Shown here piece after piece: positions 1 through 9,059 of a stretch of 64,000 nucleotides of DNA. The DNA lies in NCBI RefSeq assembly GCF_018402175.1, contig NZ_JAGYJK010000018.1, forward strand, positions 1-64,000, given 5' to 3'. This DNA comes from Yoonia sp. (GTDB taxonomy: Bacteria; Pseudomonadota; Alphaproteobacteria; Rhodobacterales; Rhodobacteraceae). Below the pieces are notes generated by a model that made no database searches, was not told the DNA's origin, and saw only the letters and a program-made list of their open reading frames with translations. The position numbers and the translations under genes are program-made. Every line of letters starts with the position of its first letter. Position 1 is the first letter of the stretch.

Positions 1-200
1 GTTAAAGTAGGGCGCAAATCATGGCTGAACGAACTTTTGTGGAGGTTCATGACGAACCCGTGGCTCGCTACCAGCCTGAATTCGAAAAAGCACAACTGCG
101 CAGCAGCACGGCGAAGTTATGAGTGCGTTCATACTCTTTGAGCGTGAGCGACTTCGAAACCGGGTATCGACTACGGGGGCAGATAGGGAGCGCTCTGACC

Positions 201-605
201 ATGAGACGCGCAAGCGTCCAAGCCAATCCCGACGGTCTCGGTCCAGAGCATAGCTTGCGAGAAGCTGTATTTCGTAGGCTGGCGAGCCCCTCTGAGGGGA
301 TGCTTTATCAGGATGCTGCGCGAGAGATGAAATCAGCCGAGCAAAGCGCACGGGCAAAAAAACCACGTCCGGGAAGCAAAGACAGCATCACGATAGCAAT
401 CGAAGAAATTCTGGAAGACTCACCTCAGATGACTGCAGCTGAGGTTGGTGACGCACTCGCGGAATACGATGGAATTATCTTCATTGCAGGTGAATATCGC
501 CACACACTGGACGCTTCGACCATGAGCAAATCAAATCTGCCTAGCCGGGTGTCTGATGCGAAAAAGGTTATCGGGCTAACCCGGCTGGCCCGAAACGCGC
601 CCTGA
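201..605 (+). CDS. Hypothetical protein of the mobile region
   Basis: I do not recognise this protein. The reading frame can begin at GTG 123 or ATG 201; I chose ATG 201, giving about 134 residues. The first half is basic and rich in Arg/Lys/Ser. The second half, with a stretch around EEILEDSPQMTAAEVGDAL, is predicted helical and could be a small winged-helix-like DNA-binding fold, but no diagnostic motif is visible. It lies 40 bp before an AlpA-like gene and a primase-helicase relic on the same strand, so a role in maintenance or regulation of the mobile element is possible. That is inference from position only. Confidence 0.4.
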   Translation: MRRASVQANPDGLGPEHSLREAVFRRLASPSEGMLYQDAAREMKSAEQSARAKKPRPGSKDSITIAIEEILEDSPQMTAAEVGDALAEYDGIIFIAGEYRHTLDASTMSKSNLPSRVSDAKKVIGLTRLARNAP

Positions 606-645
606 TAAGAACTTCCTCGGTCAACATGAATCGAGAGGTGTTATC

Positions 646-852
646 ATGGCCCTGAACCAGCACTCGCCAAAACTCGCGTACAGCATTCGCGAGGCAATGC
701 ATGCGTCCAGCTTGGGCAAAACCAAGATGTACGAGCTGATTAACCAAGGCAAACTGCAGGCTGTCCGGTATAGGGGCAGAACGGTGATACCTGCAGAAAG
801 CCTGCAGGCATTGATCAGCGGCGACAATGTCGTCGATCACGCCGCCAACTGA
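646..852 (+). CDS. AlpA/excisionase-type helix-turn-helix protein
   Basis: A 68-residue protein of the MerR-like HTH_17 / AlpA class. Residues 11-55 show the family pattern: a first helix ending in SLGKTKMYELINQGKL, then a short strand-wing with VRYRGRTVIP, then a last helix. Such proteins act as excisionases or activators of integrase/replication genes in prophages, satellites and integrative elements. It sits directly upstream of the primase-helicase relic, the usual order in small integrative elements. A good purine-rich stretch (GAGAGG) precedes the ATG. The gene is open while its downstream neighbours are broken. No integrase gene is visible in the window. Confidence 0.75.
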   Translation: MALNQHSPKLAYSIREAMHASSLGKTKMYELINQGKLQAVRYRGRTVIPAESLQALISGDNVVDHAAN

Positions 853-944
853 AAACCGCGCGCCCGAAGGCACGCGGCAAGAACAGTTCACACAATGTTC
901 TTATAGCATGCCTGCAGCGCGCTGCCAACAGAAAGGCAGAACGA

Positions 945-1978
945 ATGCAACACAATCATAATCCTGAGGGTGCTGAAAGTACCCTCACCATCGACCGTGA
1001 CTTTCTCGCCAAGATCATCCCAGACGACGGCGTCTATGTGGTGTTCGAGTTAGATCACCAGACGGGGGATAAGCGCCAAACTTTCCACGCTGACTCTCGA
1101 CGAGATGGTCAGCGAAATCGCCAAGGTCGCCTTTGAGAGGTTGGGACGTGTATCACGGGTGCGCATCCTTCAAGACCGACCAAAGCCGTGAGGCCGCGAA
1201 TGCCCGATCGATGAAGGCGCTGTTCGTCGACCTCGATTGCGGCGAAGCCAAGGCCCGCGATGGTAAGGGCTACCTCGACAAAGAGCGGGCGATCGCAGCC
1301 CTAAAAGCGTTCTGCGACGACCTCGGCCTGCCTCGTCCGCTGATCGTCGACAGCGGCGGCGGTATACACGCCTACTGGCCTTTCACAAGCGCGGTGCCGG
1401 TTCCAGCGTGGAAACCAGTTGCACAGCGCCTGAAGGCTCTCTGTCAGGCGCGCGGCTTGCTGGCGGACCCACTTGTCACAGCGGACGCCGCGCGGATCCT
1501 GCGCCCCGTGGGAAGCTACAACTGCAAGTATGGCACGCCGCAGCTCGTCCGGATGGTCCGGGACGCGCGGCCGCGGTGCTTTTCGGAGCTGCAGGGTATC
1601 ATTGATGGGGCCCCTCTTCCACGATGCGGCGCCGATACGCGGCCAGCTCGCCAATCACCGTCGCTGGGCACAAAACCGCCACCACTGTGGCAGAACAGGT
1701 CAACCCGCACGGCTACGACCTTACAGCCGTGCTGAGGAGGCACCTGACGACTGGATCCGGACTGCGGACGGAAGGGAGGGCATCTATCGGCATGGCAATT
1801 GCCGACGCCTTTGGCGGGGACGGGCGCGAGCTCTTCGACCGCTGGAGCCGCGGTGACCTGCAGGGGGACGCGTGATGGTAGCATCGAAATACGATGAGCG
1901 AGCGGTCCACGAACTGTTCGACGACGCCCTGCGCCGGGGGCGAAGGATGTCGAGAGGCGGGCAACGATAGACGAAATC
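945..1978 (+). pseudogene. Replication primase domain, frameshifted
   Basis: Remnant of a plasmid/phage-type archaeo-eukaryotic primase. Three frames carry consecutive parts: 945-1085 (start, FLAKIIPDDGVYVVFELDHQ), about 1085-1135 (TLDEMVSEIAKVAFERLG), and 1133-1600 with the catalytic core: FVDLDCGE (metal-binding Asp pair), then VDSGGGIHAYW and ARILRPVGSYNCK. A further shift leads to the primase C-terminal part ending GMAIADAFGGDGRELFDRWS (1790-1850) and then KYDERAVHELFDDAL. The frame then runs on as ATIDEIMAQAYG into the ATPase that follows, so primase and helicase were probably one polypeptide. At least three frameshifts make a working primase unlikely. Confidence 0.75.
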
Positions 1979-3239
1979 ATGGCTCAAGCTTATGGCCCCC
2001 ACGAGGCGCTGCAACGACGTCAAGATCACATGCTCGAACGCTTCATGGAGGGGCACCGCCCTAAGTTCCTTGAGGAGCTTGCCCAAGGTCCAGATGTTGC
2101 GCTCGCCACGGTATCACCACGCGAAGATCCTCTCGCCGCTTTCAGGCCTGATGACAGCGTCACCAGTATGCCACCTCGCGAGTTCATGGGGCCCGGTATC
2201 GGCGCGGCAAGGTTCTTCCCTCGTCGAGCAGTCTCGCTTTTCACCGCTCTAGGCGGGACGGGCAAGACTACGGCTCTCATTGCCCTGGCCGCACACATCG
2301 CCGCTGGGAAGGATTGGGGCATGCAGAAGCTCGTGGCGGCCAAGGTCTTGATGATCTTTGTCGAAGAAGATCAGGAGGAACTTACTCGAAAGTTTGCTGC
2401 AACAACGCATGACTGGGATCCAGCTGCCCGCGCGTTGGCTGCAGATAACATGCGGCTAATGTCGCTGGTCGGTCGTGATCCGCGGCTGACTACACGCATA
2501 GAGGGTTCAATAGTGCCATCCGCGCTGGTGACGGAAATCACAGGCTGGGCGCTGATGTTAGACGCAGGTGTCATCGTGCTCGACCATCTGCAGGGCTTTG
2601 CCGACGGCGACTTGAACAACTCAGATACCGCGACCATGCTAGCACAGACGGCCAACCAAATCGTGGCCAAGACGAATGCCGCCGTAGTGTTTGCCGCACA
2701 CGTCAACAAGTCACAGATCCGTGCCGAAGCCGTCGATGCGGGCTTTACGACTGGCAACCTCGGGTTCGAGAACGCCGCGCGTCAAGTGACCGGCGTCATT
2801 AAGGTGCCCTCCGCTGATATCGACAGGTTGGGGATCGACGACCCGGAGAACGTGGTCAAGGTTGCCCAGCCGAAGAACTCATATGGCCCAGCAGGACAAG
2901 AGTGCTTCTTCAAGAAGGAGTACGTCCCAGCATTTCATACAACCCGCGTGGTGCCGTACTCGAACCCGCGGTGGGCAGTGATGGGCGTCATGTCGAAGGC
3001 GGATCGGCTTAGAGATGAAGTCTTGCGTTACCTCAAGCAGCACCCGGGTTCCACGAAAACAAGCTCGACTCGTTGAGCGGGGCGAGTGGCTCGTTCCGGG
3101 CAAGCAAAGCAGATGTCGGCGGGTGCTCACACAGCTAACCGACGAGGGCGCCATCCGCCTGCGTCCAGTCAGCAAGGAAGAAAAAACTACGCTCGGCCTG
3201 CCCCAGCAAACCAAGGAAGTGCTCGAAGTTGTCGACTAA
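1979..3239 (+). pseudogene. RepA-like hexameric helicase/ATPase, C-terminus frameshifted
   Basis: RecA-fold ATPase of the AAA_25 / RepA helicase type. An open frame of 365 residues from ATG 1979 has Walker A GGTGKTTAL near residue 95, a Walker B-like strand GVIVLDHLQG near residue 200, and the sensor region VVFAAHVNKS. From about 3050 the likely original protein leaves frame: HPGSTK continues as NKLDSLSGASGSF in a second frame and then RRVLTQLTDEGAIRLR (a winged-helix-like tail) to the stop at 3237-3239 in a third. The ATPase core is intact, the C-terminal DNA-binding tail is not. Probably once fused to the upstream primase. Confidence 0.7.
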
Positions 3240-3243
3240 TCAT

Positions 3244-3433
3244 GTCCGCCGTCATGTCCGCCACCGCACCAAGCCCGCCGAGGCGCTCGGCGGGCTTAAA
3301 GCTGTTCAGATTCAGAGACTTATACCAATAAGTCAAGTCCGCCAGCTCAGCTCGCCGCGGCGGGCAATATCATCAATAATTTCATAGGGTTAGCACGTCC
3401 GCCGAACCCTCACTGTCTAACGACGTGTCCGCC
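3244..3433 (+). repeat. Five GTCCGCC direct repeats, iteron-like
   Basis: GTCCGCC occurs in the same orientation at 3244, 3256, 3337, 3397 and 3427, just downstream of the primase-helicase relic, in a stretch without a convincing gene and with AT-rich spacers (for example 3361-3390). Spacing is irregular (12, 81, 60 and 30 bp), and the last copy also forms a hairpin with CGGCGG. Clusters like this after replication genes can be iterons of an origin; here that is inference only. Confidence 0.4.
3271..3297 (+). terminator. Hairpin after the helicase relic
   Basis: A perfect 12-bp inverted repeat, AAGCCCGCCGAG / CTCGGCGGGCTT with a 3-nt loop, 32 bp after the stop at 3239. No U-run follows (AAAGC), so it is a stable hairpin that may stop transcription weakly or act as a processing site. 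Confidence 0.55.
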
Positions 3434-3752
3434 GCCCTATCGGCGGGCACACGTCAGGCAATAAATCATCGGAAAGGACAGCCACAACTCGGTAATGTTC
3501 CGGTGCTCGGGCCGCGCACACCTCATCCAAGAGGTGCTGCGCAAACACGTCCTTCCACCCTGCATTCAGCCTCGGTGTATCGCAATGGCTGAGATCAATG
3601 ACATCGGCAGCGTCGAAACCACCGACTTCCCTATTCATCGCATCATAGAGACGCGTGTCTGCTGGCGGCAGGTCTACGAAGGGTTGCAGATCATCGAAAG
3701 CCATGTAGAGGCAGGTGTGCGCGTACCGCTCAGACAGCACTTTCGGCGGCAT
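3417..3752 (-). CDS. Possible protein fragment of the mobile region
   Basis: A 111-residue minus-strand open frame whose composition looks protein-like between residues 15 and 95 (acidic, with MAFDDLQPFVDLPPADTRL and FAQHLLDEVCAA). I do not recognise a family. The last residues run into the GTCCGCC repeat region and look non-coding. An overlapping plus-strand frame (3495-4169) has poor composition and is taken as spurious. It may be a remnant of a larger gene. The rest of 3755-4120 holds nothing I can identify on either strand. Confidence 0.25.
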   Translation of the reverse strand: MPPKVLSERYAHTCLYMAFDDLQPFVDLPPADTRLYDAMNREVGGFDAADVIDLSHCDTPRLNAGWKDVFAQHLLDEVCAARAPEHYRVVAVLSDDLLPDVCPPIGRRTRR

Positions 3753-4122
3753 GCTGGGCCACGAGTGGCAGCCGAGGCTGGCAGAGCTGCCAGAAACGGC
3801 TTCGAGCCAACCTCAGACGTGCGTGCTGCCCGCAATACATTGCATGCTGTAAACATCCAGGTGCGCCGCACCAGTTGCGCGACTTTGAGAAAGTGCTGTA
3901 CCGCAGATCACAGACGTGATAGCGGACGCCGCACAGGCTACACGCGCAAATCAACAAAGCCTGCACCAGCCGCCCCTCACGCCGGACGCAGCTTACTGCA
4001 TTACGAGCCGCGCAAAACTTGCTTTCGGGGGTGCTTATGGTGCTTGACGACATCTTGGCGGTCGCAGGGGCGCGAGATGGATCGGCAAATAGATTTTGCT
4101 GAGCTGAAACGCAGTCGCCGAT

Positions 4123-4491
4123 TTGCTTGGTCGCAAGATTCTTCCCGGGATCGCAGCGCTGACAGCTGATGGGATACCCAAGCATCGCCTGCGGCCATTG
4201 CAGAGAACAGCCAAGGCGCGTGGTAAGCGCATTTTGACACTGGCAGACAGGGTCAGCATCATGCTCAAGGCGGGGATCAAGGCCGAATATGATGCTATGC
4301 GCGCCGGTGGTTCTCACCTGTACAAGTTGCTCGATGAGGCCGAAGGGCTTATCACGATGGCGCTGGCTGCCTGCCCACCCGACCCCTCACCGGCGGTCAC
4401 GAGGCCCTATCTTGCGCCGCAGGTAAAAACGAGCTTGCTGTCACGGGGCGGCTCTGGGGCTAGCCAGACCAGTTCTGCCCCAGTCGCGTAG
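4123..4491 (+). CDS. Hypothetical protein, possibly decayed
   Basis: A 122-residue frame. Only the middle part (about residues 38-80, with RVSIMLKAGIKAEYDAMRAG and LLDEAEGLITMAL) looks like a helical protein segment; both ends look like noise. No family recognised. It ends 10 bp before the convergent Sel1-repeat relic. It may be a fragment of a gene from the mobile region. Confidence 0.25.
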   Translation: MLGRKILPGIAALTADGIPKHRLRPLQRTAKARGKRILTLADRVSIMLKAGIKAEYDAMRAGGSHLYKLLDEAEGLITMALAACPPDPSPAVTRPYLAPQVKTSLLSRGGSGASQTSSAPVA

Positions 4492-4501
4492 CCCATGATG
4501 C

Positions 4502-5306
4502 CTAGTCGCAGTCCTGATAGTTAGACGCCATGCAAACACGCGCTCGGCGCTGTGCCTCGGATATATCGGCCGTGGTCATCTTGAGCGCAATGTCGTCACG
4601 ACGCGCGGGCGCGTGGCTATTCCCATTTGCAGCAGCGATATTGGCCCACATATGCGACTGGACGTAGTCCTGAGGGACGCCCTGACCTTTGTCATACAAC
4701 AAACTTAGATTGTATTGTGCGTCTGCGTTGCCTTGCTCAGCGGCCAGTCGATACCAGCGCCCACCCTCAGTGTAGTCCTGCGCGACACCATGACCTTTGC
4801 CATAAATCACGCCAAGATTAAGTTGCGCGCCAGCATCTCCTTGCTCAGCGGCAGCACTAAGCCATCGCATAGCCTCAGTGTAATCCTGCAGCACGCCCTG
4901 ACCACTAGCATACATAAAGCCTAGCTTGCTTTGCGCGCCAGCATCTCCTTGCTCAGCGGCTGCACGGTACCAGCGCGCTGCCTCTGCGTAGTCCTGCAAC
5001 ACGCCCCATGATACATGAGGCCAAGGTTGAATTGTGCGTCGTGCGTCGCCTTGCTCAGCGGCCCGTCGATACCAGCGCACAGCCTCTGCGTAGTCCTGCA
5101 ACACGCCCTGACCGCGCGGCATACATATAGCCAAGACCGTACTGCGCGTCTGCGTCGCCTTGCTCAGCCAGCGGCTTCCACTCTCGCAGCGCGGTGGCGT
5201 AGTCGCCTCTTCCATACGCAGCCATTCCCAAGGCGTAATCCTGCGCAACACTCGGAAGCGGTGCCAACGCCAACAGCATGGCGACAAATAGTGCTTTGGT
5301 TCTCAT
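4502..5306 (-). pseudogene. Sel1-repeat (TPR-like) secreted protein, frameshifted
   Basis: Relic of a periplasmic Sel1-repeat protein. It starts with a clear signal peptide (MRTKALFVAMLLALAPLPSV, cleavage near AQD) and then Sel1 units of about 36 residues with the recurring core GVLQDYAEA..WYR.AAEQGDA.AQ.NLG.MY; five or six units are seen. The frame is lost near 5118, after DAQYGLGYMY, and twice more near 5010-5045, where AQFNLGLMY lies in another frame between two units. The last unit ends with CMASNYQDCD. Such proteins usually act as scaffolds. Three indels make the gene broken. Confidence 0.8.
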
Positions 5307-5406
5307 GGCAGATCTTTCTCTTTGCTGATGTTCTCAGCCTGACATTCACGCCTGCACCCTCATAGGCTGCCGCCTTGTCTCAATGAACGCGGCCACGATC
5401 AGGCTG

Positions 5407-5748
5407 TCAATCCTGTCGAACCAGCTTGGGCAGTCGCAACGGACCATCCAGCGCGCCGTGGGCGTCCACCAACCCCAGTACATGCATGATACCCAATTCC
5501 AATCGCACCCGCGCCACCGGCCAGCCTAGCAGGCTTGCGATACGTTCCGATCCTATGCCGTATGCAGCGCGACGGCAAACTTGTTCATGGTGTGGTGTAG
5601 TCAAATTCCAGTCGCGGTCGATATCCACCCTGTTCAAGCAGCTTGCGCGACTGAGACACACATGCTCAGGGCGAAAAACGCTTGTCCAGCGGGCAAAATC
5701 AGGTGATCTTGGCATCAGGCGGCAGGTCAGCTTGGAATGTCGGGTCAA
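5407..5748 (-). CDS. Hypothetical protein, possible HTH
   Basis: A 113-residue minus-strand frame. The C-terminal half contains a stretch (GIGSERIASLLGWPVARVRL) that could be a helix-turn-helix, followed by LGIMHVLGLVDAHG. The first 40 residues look poor. No family recognised. It lies between the Sel1 relic and the IS5-family element in degraded DNA and may be a fragment. The next stretch, 5750-5841, holds nothing I can identify. Confidence 0.25.
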   Translation of the reverse strand: MTRHSKLTCRLMPRSPDFARWTSVFRPEHVCLSRASCLNRVDIDRDWNLTTPHHEQVCRRAAYGIGSERIASLLGWPVARVRLELGIMHVLGLVDAHGALDGPLRLPKLVRQD

Positions 5749-5841
5749 AGATCAGTGCTCAATGTAAGCTTTGCACAACTATCATGTGAAGGATACAGAC
5801 CCCACTAGCCACATGTATGCCATATCGATCAGGTGCCTAGC

Positions 5842-7152
5842 GGGCACCTCGATTTTTGACTTATTTCGCGACGATGAAGCAAGTGCATCAGCCTGTAGTG
5901 TGTATTGGAATGGGTTAACTACGGGGTTTTTGTGTCAGGTCTGATGAAGCACGGACCGTTTCGCTTCGCAGACATTGGTTCAGTGCGGTTTGAGTGATGC
6001 GCAGCATGATCTGCGCCCTAGCTCGATCAGTTTTTACGCCGGATTTGGGTTGATGCGACGCAGTTGGCAGAGACGGCGCATGTTGTAGGCGATGTTCTTC
6101 ATCCCGATCTTCGCTTTGGCGCGTGCCAAGCCGATTGTGCGCACCAGCGTGCCTCCCATGTCGTTGGTTTGTGCGCCGAAGACATGTTCTACACGGACCC
6201 GAACGGTGGATTTCGTCCGGTTGCTTCCCTTGGCCTGTTCGGTCAGCAGCTTACCCCGTTTGCCCTTGCGGTGGATGTGGCTCTTGAGTTTGCAGTCCCG
6301 CAGCTTGCCCTCCATTTCCTCAGATCGATACGCCGCATCCGCCCACACGCCCGAACCGGTGTTACCGCGCATCAGCAGATGATCCACCGCCTGACTGTCG
6401 TGCAGCGCAGCGTCGCTGACGTGATAGCGCCGAACCAGCTTGTGCTTGCGGTCCACGTTTACGTGGTTTTTGTAGCCGTAGTGGCTCTTGCCGTGCTTCT
6501 TGGTCCAGCGCGCATCAGTGTCCTTCTGGCTACGCTTGGCTGGTTTGTCTGCCCAATCCTCGGGCACCTCGCCATTCTTGATAGTCTTGTTCTCGTCACG
6601 CGTATTGTGGTTGCGCGGCACAGGCACGATGGAAGCATCCAGGATCTGCCCGCCGCGGGCGATGTAGCCCCGTCGATTGAGATGACCGTCGAACAGCTGG
6701 AATAGCTCCTCCACCTTACCTGCTTGCGCCAGCGCGTCGCGGTAAAACCAAACCGTCTTGGCATCGGGAACACGATCCCCCAGGCCAAGCCCCAGAAATC
6801 GCATGAAGGAAAGTCTGTCGCGGATCTGATACTCGATCTGATCGTCGGAAAGGTTGTAAAGCGCGCTCAGGATCAGCGTCTTGAACATCAGCACTGCGTC
6901 TATGGGTTTGCGCCCAGCCTGAGACTTGCGATCCGCATTTGGCTTGCGCCAGACCCGTTCAAGAGCCGGGCGAAACTCCTCCCATGGCACAACAGCATCG
7001 ATCTCAAGCAGCGGGTCTTTCTTAGCGTCCAAGCTCGCGTAACGGTCCGAAAGATCGAAGAAACCCATCTGCGCCATCGCTGCATTCCCTGTGCCGCTTC
7101 AATGTTCAATCATACCGCAGCGCAGAGATCAGGGCAATTTATAGAGGTGCCC
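5842..7152 (-). mobile_element. IS5-family insertion sequence, 1311 bp
   Basis: Both ends are visible. The left end begins GGGCACCTCGAT (5842) and the right end is its imperfect inverted copy, reading GGGCACCTCTAT from 7152 inward; nine bases match before the first difference. TAGC flanks both sides (5838-5841 and 7153-7156), a 4-bp target duplication as expected for the IS5 family. One transposase gene fills the element. The insertion lies directly beside the truncated gene at 7170. Just left of the element, AGGTGCC (5831-5837) mirrors the IS end. Confidence 0.88.
6034..7077 (-). CDS. IS5-family DDE transposase
   Basis: A 347-residue transposase of the IS5 family (DUF772 N-terminal part plus DDE_Tnp_1). 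The N-terminal domain shows GRKPIDAVLMFKTLILSALY and the phrase LSDDQIEYQIRDRLSFMRFLGL typical of this group. Catalytic residues are visible as ILDASIVPVP (first Asp), GVWADAAYRSE (second Asp) and RVRVEHVFGA (Glu) with the expected Y(2)R(3)E(6)K-like spacing, and the tail GMKNIAYNMRRL is typical. Full length, without frameshift, so the element may still move. ATG at 7077 lies 75 bp inside the right end. Confidence 0.92.
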   Translation of the reverse strand: MAQMGFFDLSDRYASLDAKKDPLLEIDAVVPWEEFRPALERVWRKPNADRKSQAGRKPIDAVLMFKTLILSALYNLSDDQIEYQIRDRLSFMRFLGLGLGDRVPDAKTVWFYRDALAQAGKVEELFQLFDGHLNRRGYIARGGQILDASIVPVPRNHNTRDENKTIKNGEVPEDWADKPAKRSQKDTDARWTKKHGKSHYGYKNHVNVDRKHKLVRRYHVSDAALHDSQAVDHLLMRGNTGSGVWADAAYRSEEMEGKLRDCKLKSHIHRKGKRGKLLTEQAKGSNRTKSTVRVRVEHVFGAQTNDMGGTLVRTIGLARAKAKIGMKNIAYNMRRLCQLRRINPNPA

Positions 7153-7169
7153 TAGCGATAGTCGCCACG

Positions 7170-7744
7170 ATGGCTGTTTTCGTACCAGACGATTTGATCG
7201 CTCAAGAGAAGGTTGGAACCGCGTTTGTCGACGGGCAAAGAGTTGAACTCTTTGCAGACGGCTCATGGCGCTACTCCGGCCCTTCGGTTTCTAACGGCTG
7301 CATCACAATTAAGTTGAATGTCAACTTCTGCGGTCAAGAGTCAGGCTGGCAGCAAATGAAAAATAACGACCGTGAAATCACTGCACAATTCATGTTTAAT
7401 GATAGAAACTACGGATTATTTATCATCGAACAACTTGGGCTGGTCGATGGGTATCATCAGAATTCATGATGTTGATCGCTATAGAAAACTTTGCGAGCGT
7501 GTCTGGAGTTCGGGCTGAGGATATAGTCGTTTTTAGTGTCGAGGAAGGTATGTTTAATGACTTGCCAAGTGCAACAATTACATATGGGGGTGCATTAGAA
7601 ATATAAACGTCATTTTCCGAAATCACCATAGTCATCGATGAAAACCTCACAATGCAGGCAGCAACATGCACGATTGGAGCTGAGGTGACAGATAGCTTTG
7701 AACGGCTGCATGATGGATTCCTTGACGCGATTGTTCTCAATTGA
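7170..7744 (+). pseudogene. Decayed secreted protein cut by the IS5-family element
   Basis: Two frames make up one former protein. 7170-7469 gives GTAFVDGQRVELFADGSWRY, a pattern of small periplasmic proteins with a short beta-hairpin after the signal peptide, and ends at GLVDGYHQN. From 7468 a second frame continues MMLIAIENFASVSGVRAED to an in-frame TAA at 7603-7605, after which the same frame resumes (SEITIVIDENLTMQAAT) to a TGA at 7742-7744. The signal peptide seems lost where the IS inserted. One frameshift, one nonsense codon and a lost 5' end make it non-functional. The family is not recognised with certainty. Confidence 0.6.
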
Positions 7745-7975
7745 CGAAACTCAGGTGATAATGGGGATCCCTTTTGTTTATTTGATCTGACGGGGAAGAT
7801 GGGTTTGGAAGTTGCCTAAGGTGGGTCAAGAGCCCTGTTTGTGCCGTCAATTGCATCGATAACAGAAAAATTTGAAACTTATATTTCAGTCTGTCAATTC
7901 TTGTTGGATCAAGAACAATTTCAAGACATCATCTATAGACCTCACTCATAGCAATGCTAACGTCCTCGCCGTTGA
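7745..7975. other. Non-coding, AT-richer gap
   Basis: Between the decayed secreted-protein gene and the HsdR relic. I see no gene, repeat or clear hairpin. Base composition is less GC-rich than the core region, which fits acquired DNA. Confidence 0.5.
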
Positions 7976-8305
7976 GGCCGTGCGTTTCTGCTATTCTACA
8001 ACCGCGGCGAGGAGACAGGCCTGACACCTGAGGAGATCGCTTTCTACGACGCGCTGGCCGACAACAACAGTGCCGTCGACATTCTCGGCAATGATCAGTT
8101 GAAGGTCATCGCACACGAACTGCTGACGGGACTAAAAGCGAACGTCAGCATTGACTGGGCCCACCGCGACAGCGCTCGGGCCCGCCTGCGGGTGCTGGTG
8201 AAACGTATATTGCGGAAGTATGGCTACCCGCCCGATCTTGAAGAAGCGGCGGTGCGGGGCGTTCTGGCACAGGCCGAGGCAATGTTGTCAGAACTGACGA
8301 GTTGA
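7976..8305 (+). pseudogene. hsdR: C-terminal relic of type I restriction enzyme subunit HsdR
   Basis: About 110 residues open from 7976 (a stop lies just before) to TGA 8303-8305. The content is the HsdR C-terminal helical domain (DUF3387 type): LTPEEIAFYDALADNNSAV, then LKVIAHELLTGLKANVSIDW, AHRDSARARLRVLVKRILRK and YGYPPDLEEAA. The ATPase and nuclease domains, and hsdM and hsdS, are absent. A full HsdR has about 1000 residues, so more than 85% is gone. Evidence that a restriction-modification locus once stood here. Confidence 0.85.
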
Positions 8306-8413
8306 AAATGCTGATGTCGAGCATATCGACCATCGTGCCCGCCGGCGTTGTCGCCATCTGCCGCATTCGAGAAGCGTCTTTTGGCGCAAGTATGTTGCGT
8401 TGGCCAGCACCGC

Positions 8414-8724
8414 CTAAACGATCTTCACGATCACATTCAACTGGATCTCCGTGAGTAGCGGCGTCACAAGCGAAGGCCGCGTTCTGTCACACTTGAGAAC
8501 CGGCACGCCTTCATCGCAGTATCGCTCTTGCAAGTGCTAAACCGTCTGCTTCAACAAGCCCGTCAGCCCCGCTTGATTTCAACGGACACCACACAGTCCG
8601 CGGTTGCATCCACGATCCCTGCACGCTTAGTGAGCTTGCGCGGTCTGTTGCGGTTGGCAAGCAGAGTTTCAAGCTGAGCGCGATTGCCGGGGCCAAGGTA
8701 AAGGCAGATGTCGGAGCGTCTCAT
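8414..8724 (-). pseudogene. IS630-family transposase N-terminal relic
   Basis: The minus strand reads MRRSDICLYLGPGNRAQLE and TKRAGIVDATADC, then shifts frame near 8580 into TGLLKQTV, a TAG where a Trp is expected, then HLQERYCDEGVPVLKCDRTR and PSLVTPLLTEIQ, ending at a stop at 8414. This is the DNA-binding N-terminal part of an IS630-type transposase with one frameshift and one nonsense codon. The DDE catalytic domain is missing. Confidence 0.7.
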
Positions 8725-9059
8725 TCGCCAATCCTGCCGCGACAAAACAGCATTAGGAAACCAATGTCGGGTATAGGGCACTAGTGTTCGGCACACCGGC
8801 CTACGCGGCGATCTCATACTTCGAAAATAGAGTGGCCAGATCATCAAGCCTCGGCCAGCGCCGCTAGTATTGCGGCCTGGCGCGGCCGAGTTTTTAAGCC
8901 ATAGCAATTAATCGCAGGCATCCGCAAAGCATCGAACGGATCACCTGGCACTTCAATCGCCGCTGTGGACTGTTAGCCACAAAGAAACACATCCGTGATG
9001 GTAGATGCTGCCTGTCCAGCAGTACGAGATTTTGCTCGCCCTGTTTGATTCCACCAGGT
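8725..9059. other. Degenerate non-coding stretch
   Basis: About 335 bp between the IS630 relic and the Fe-ADH gene. The minus strand has short protein-like pieces (for example LRMPAINCYGLKTRPRQAAI near 8840-8920) broken by stops, probably remains of another gene. I cannot name it. Confidence 0.4.

Noticed and set aside
3244..3433. CRISPR array
   Set aside because: Repeats are only 7 bp, spacing is irregular, and no cas genes are present.
3495..4169. A 224-residue plus-strand protein
   Set aside because: Arg/Cys/His-rich shadow-like composition without motifs, overlapping a better minus-strand candidate.
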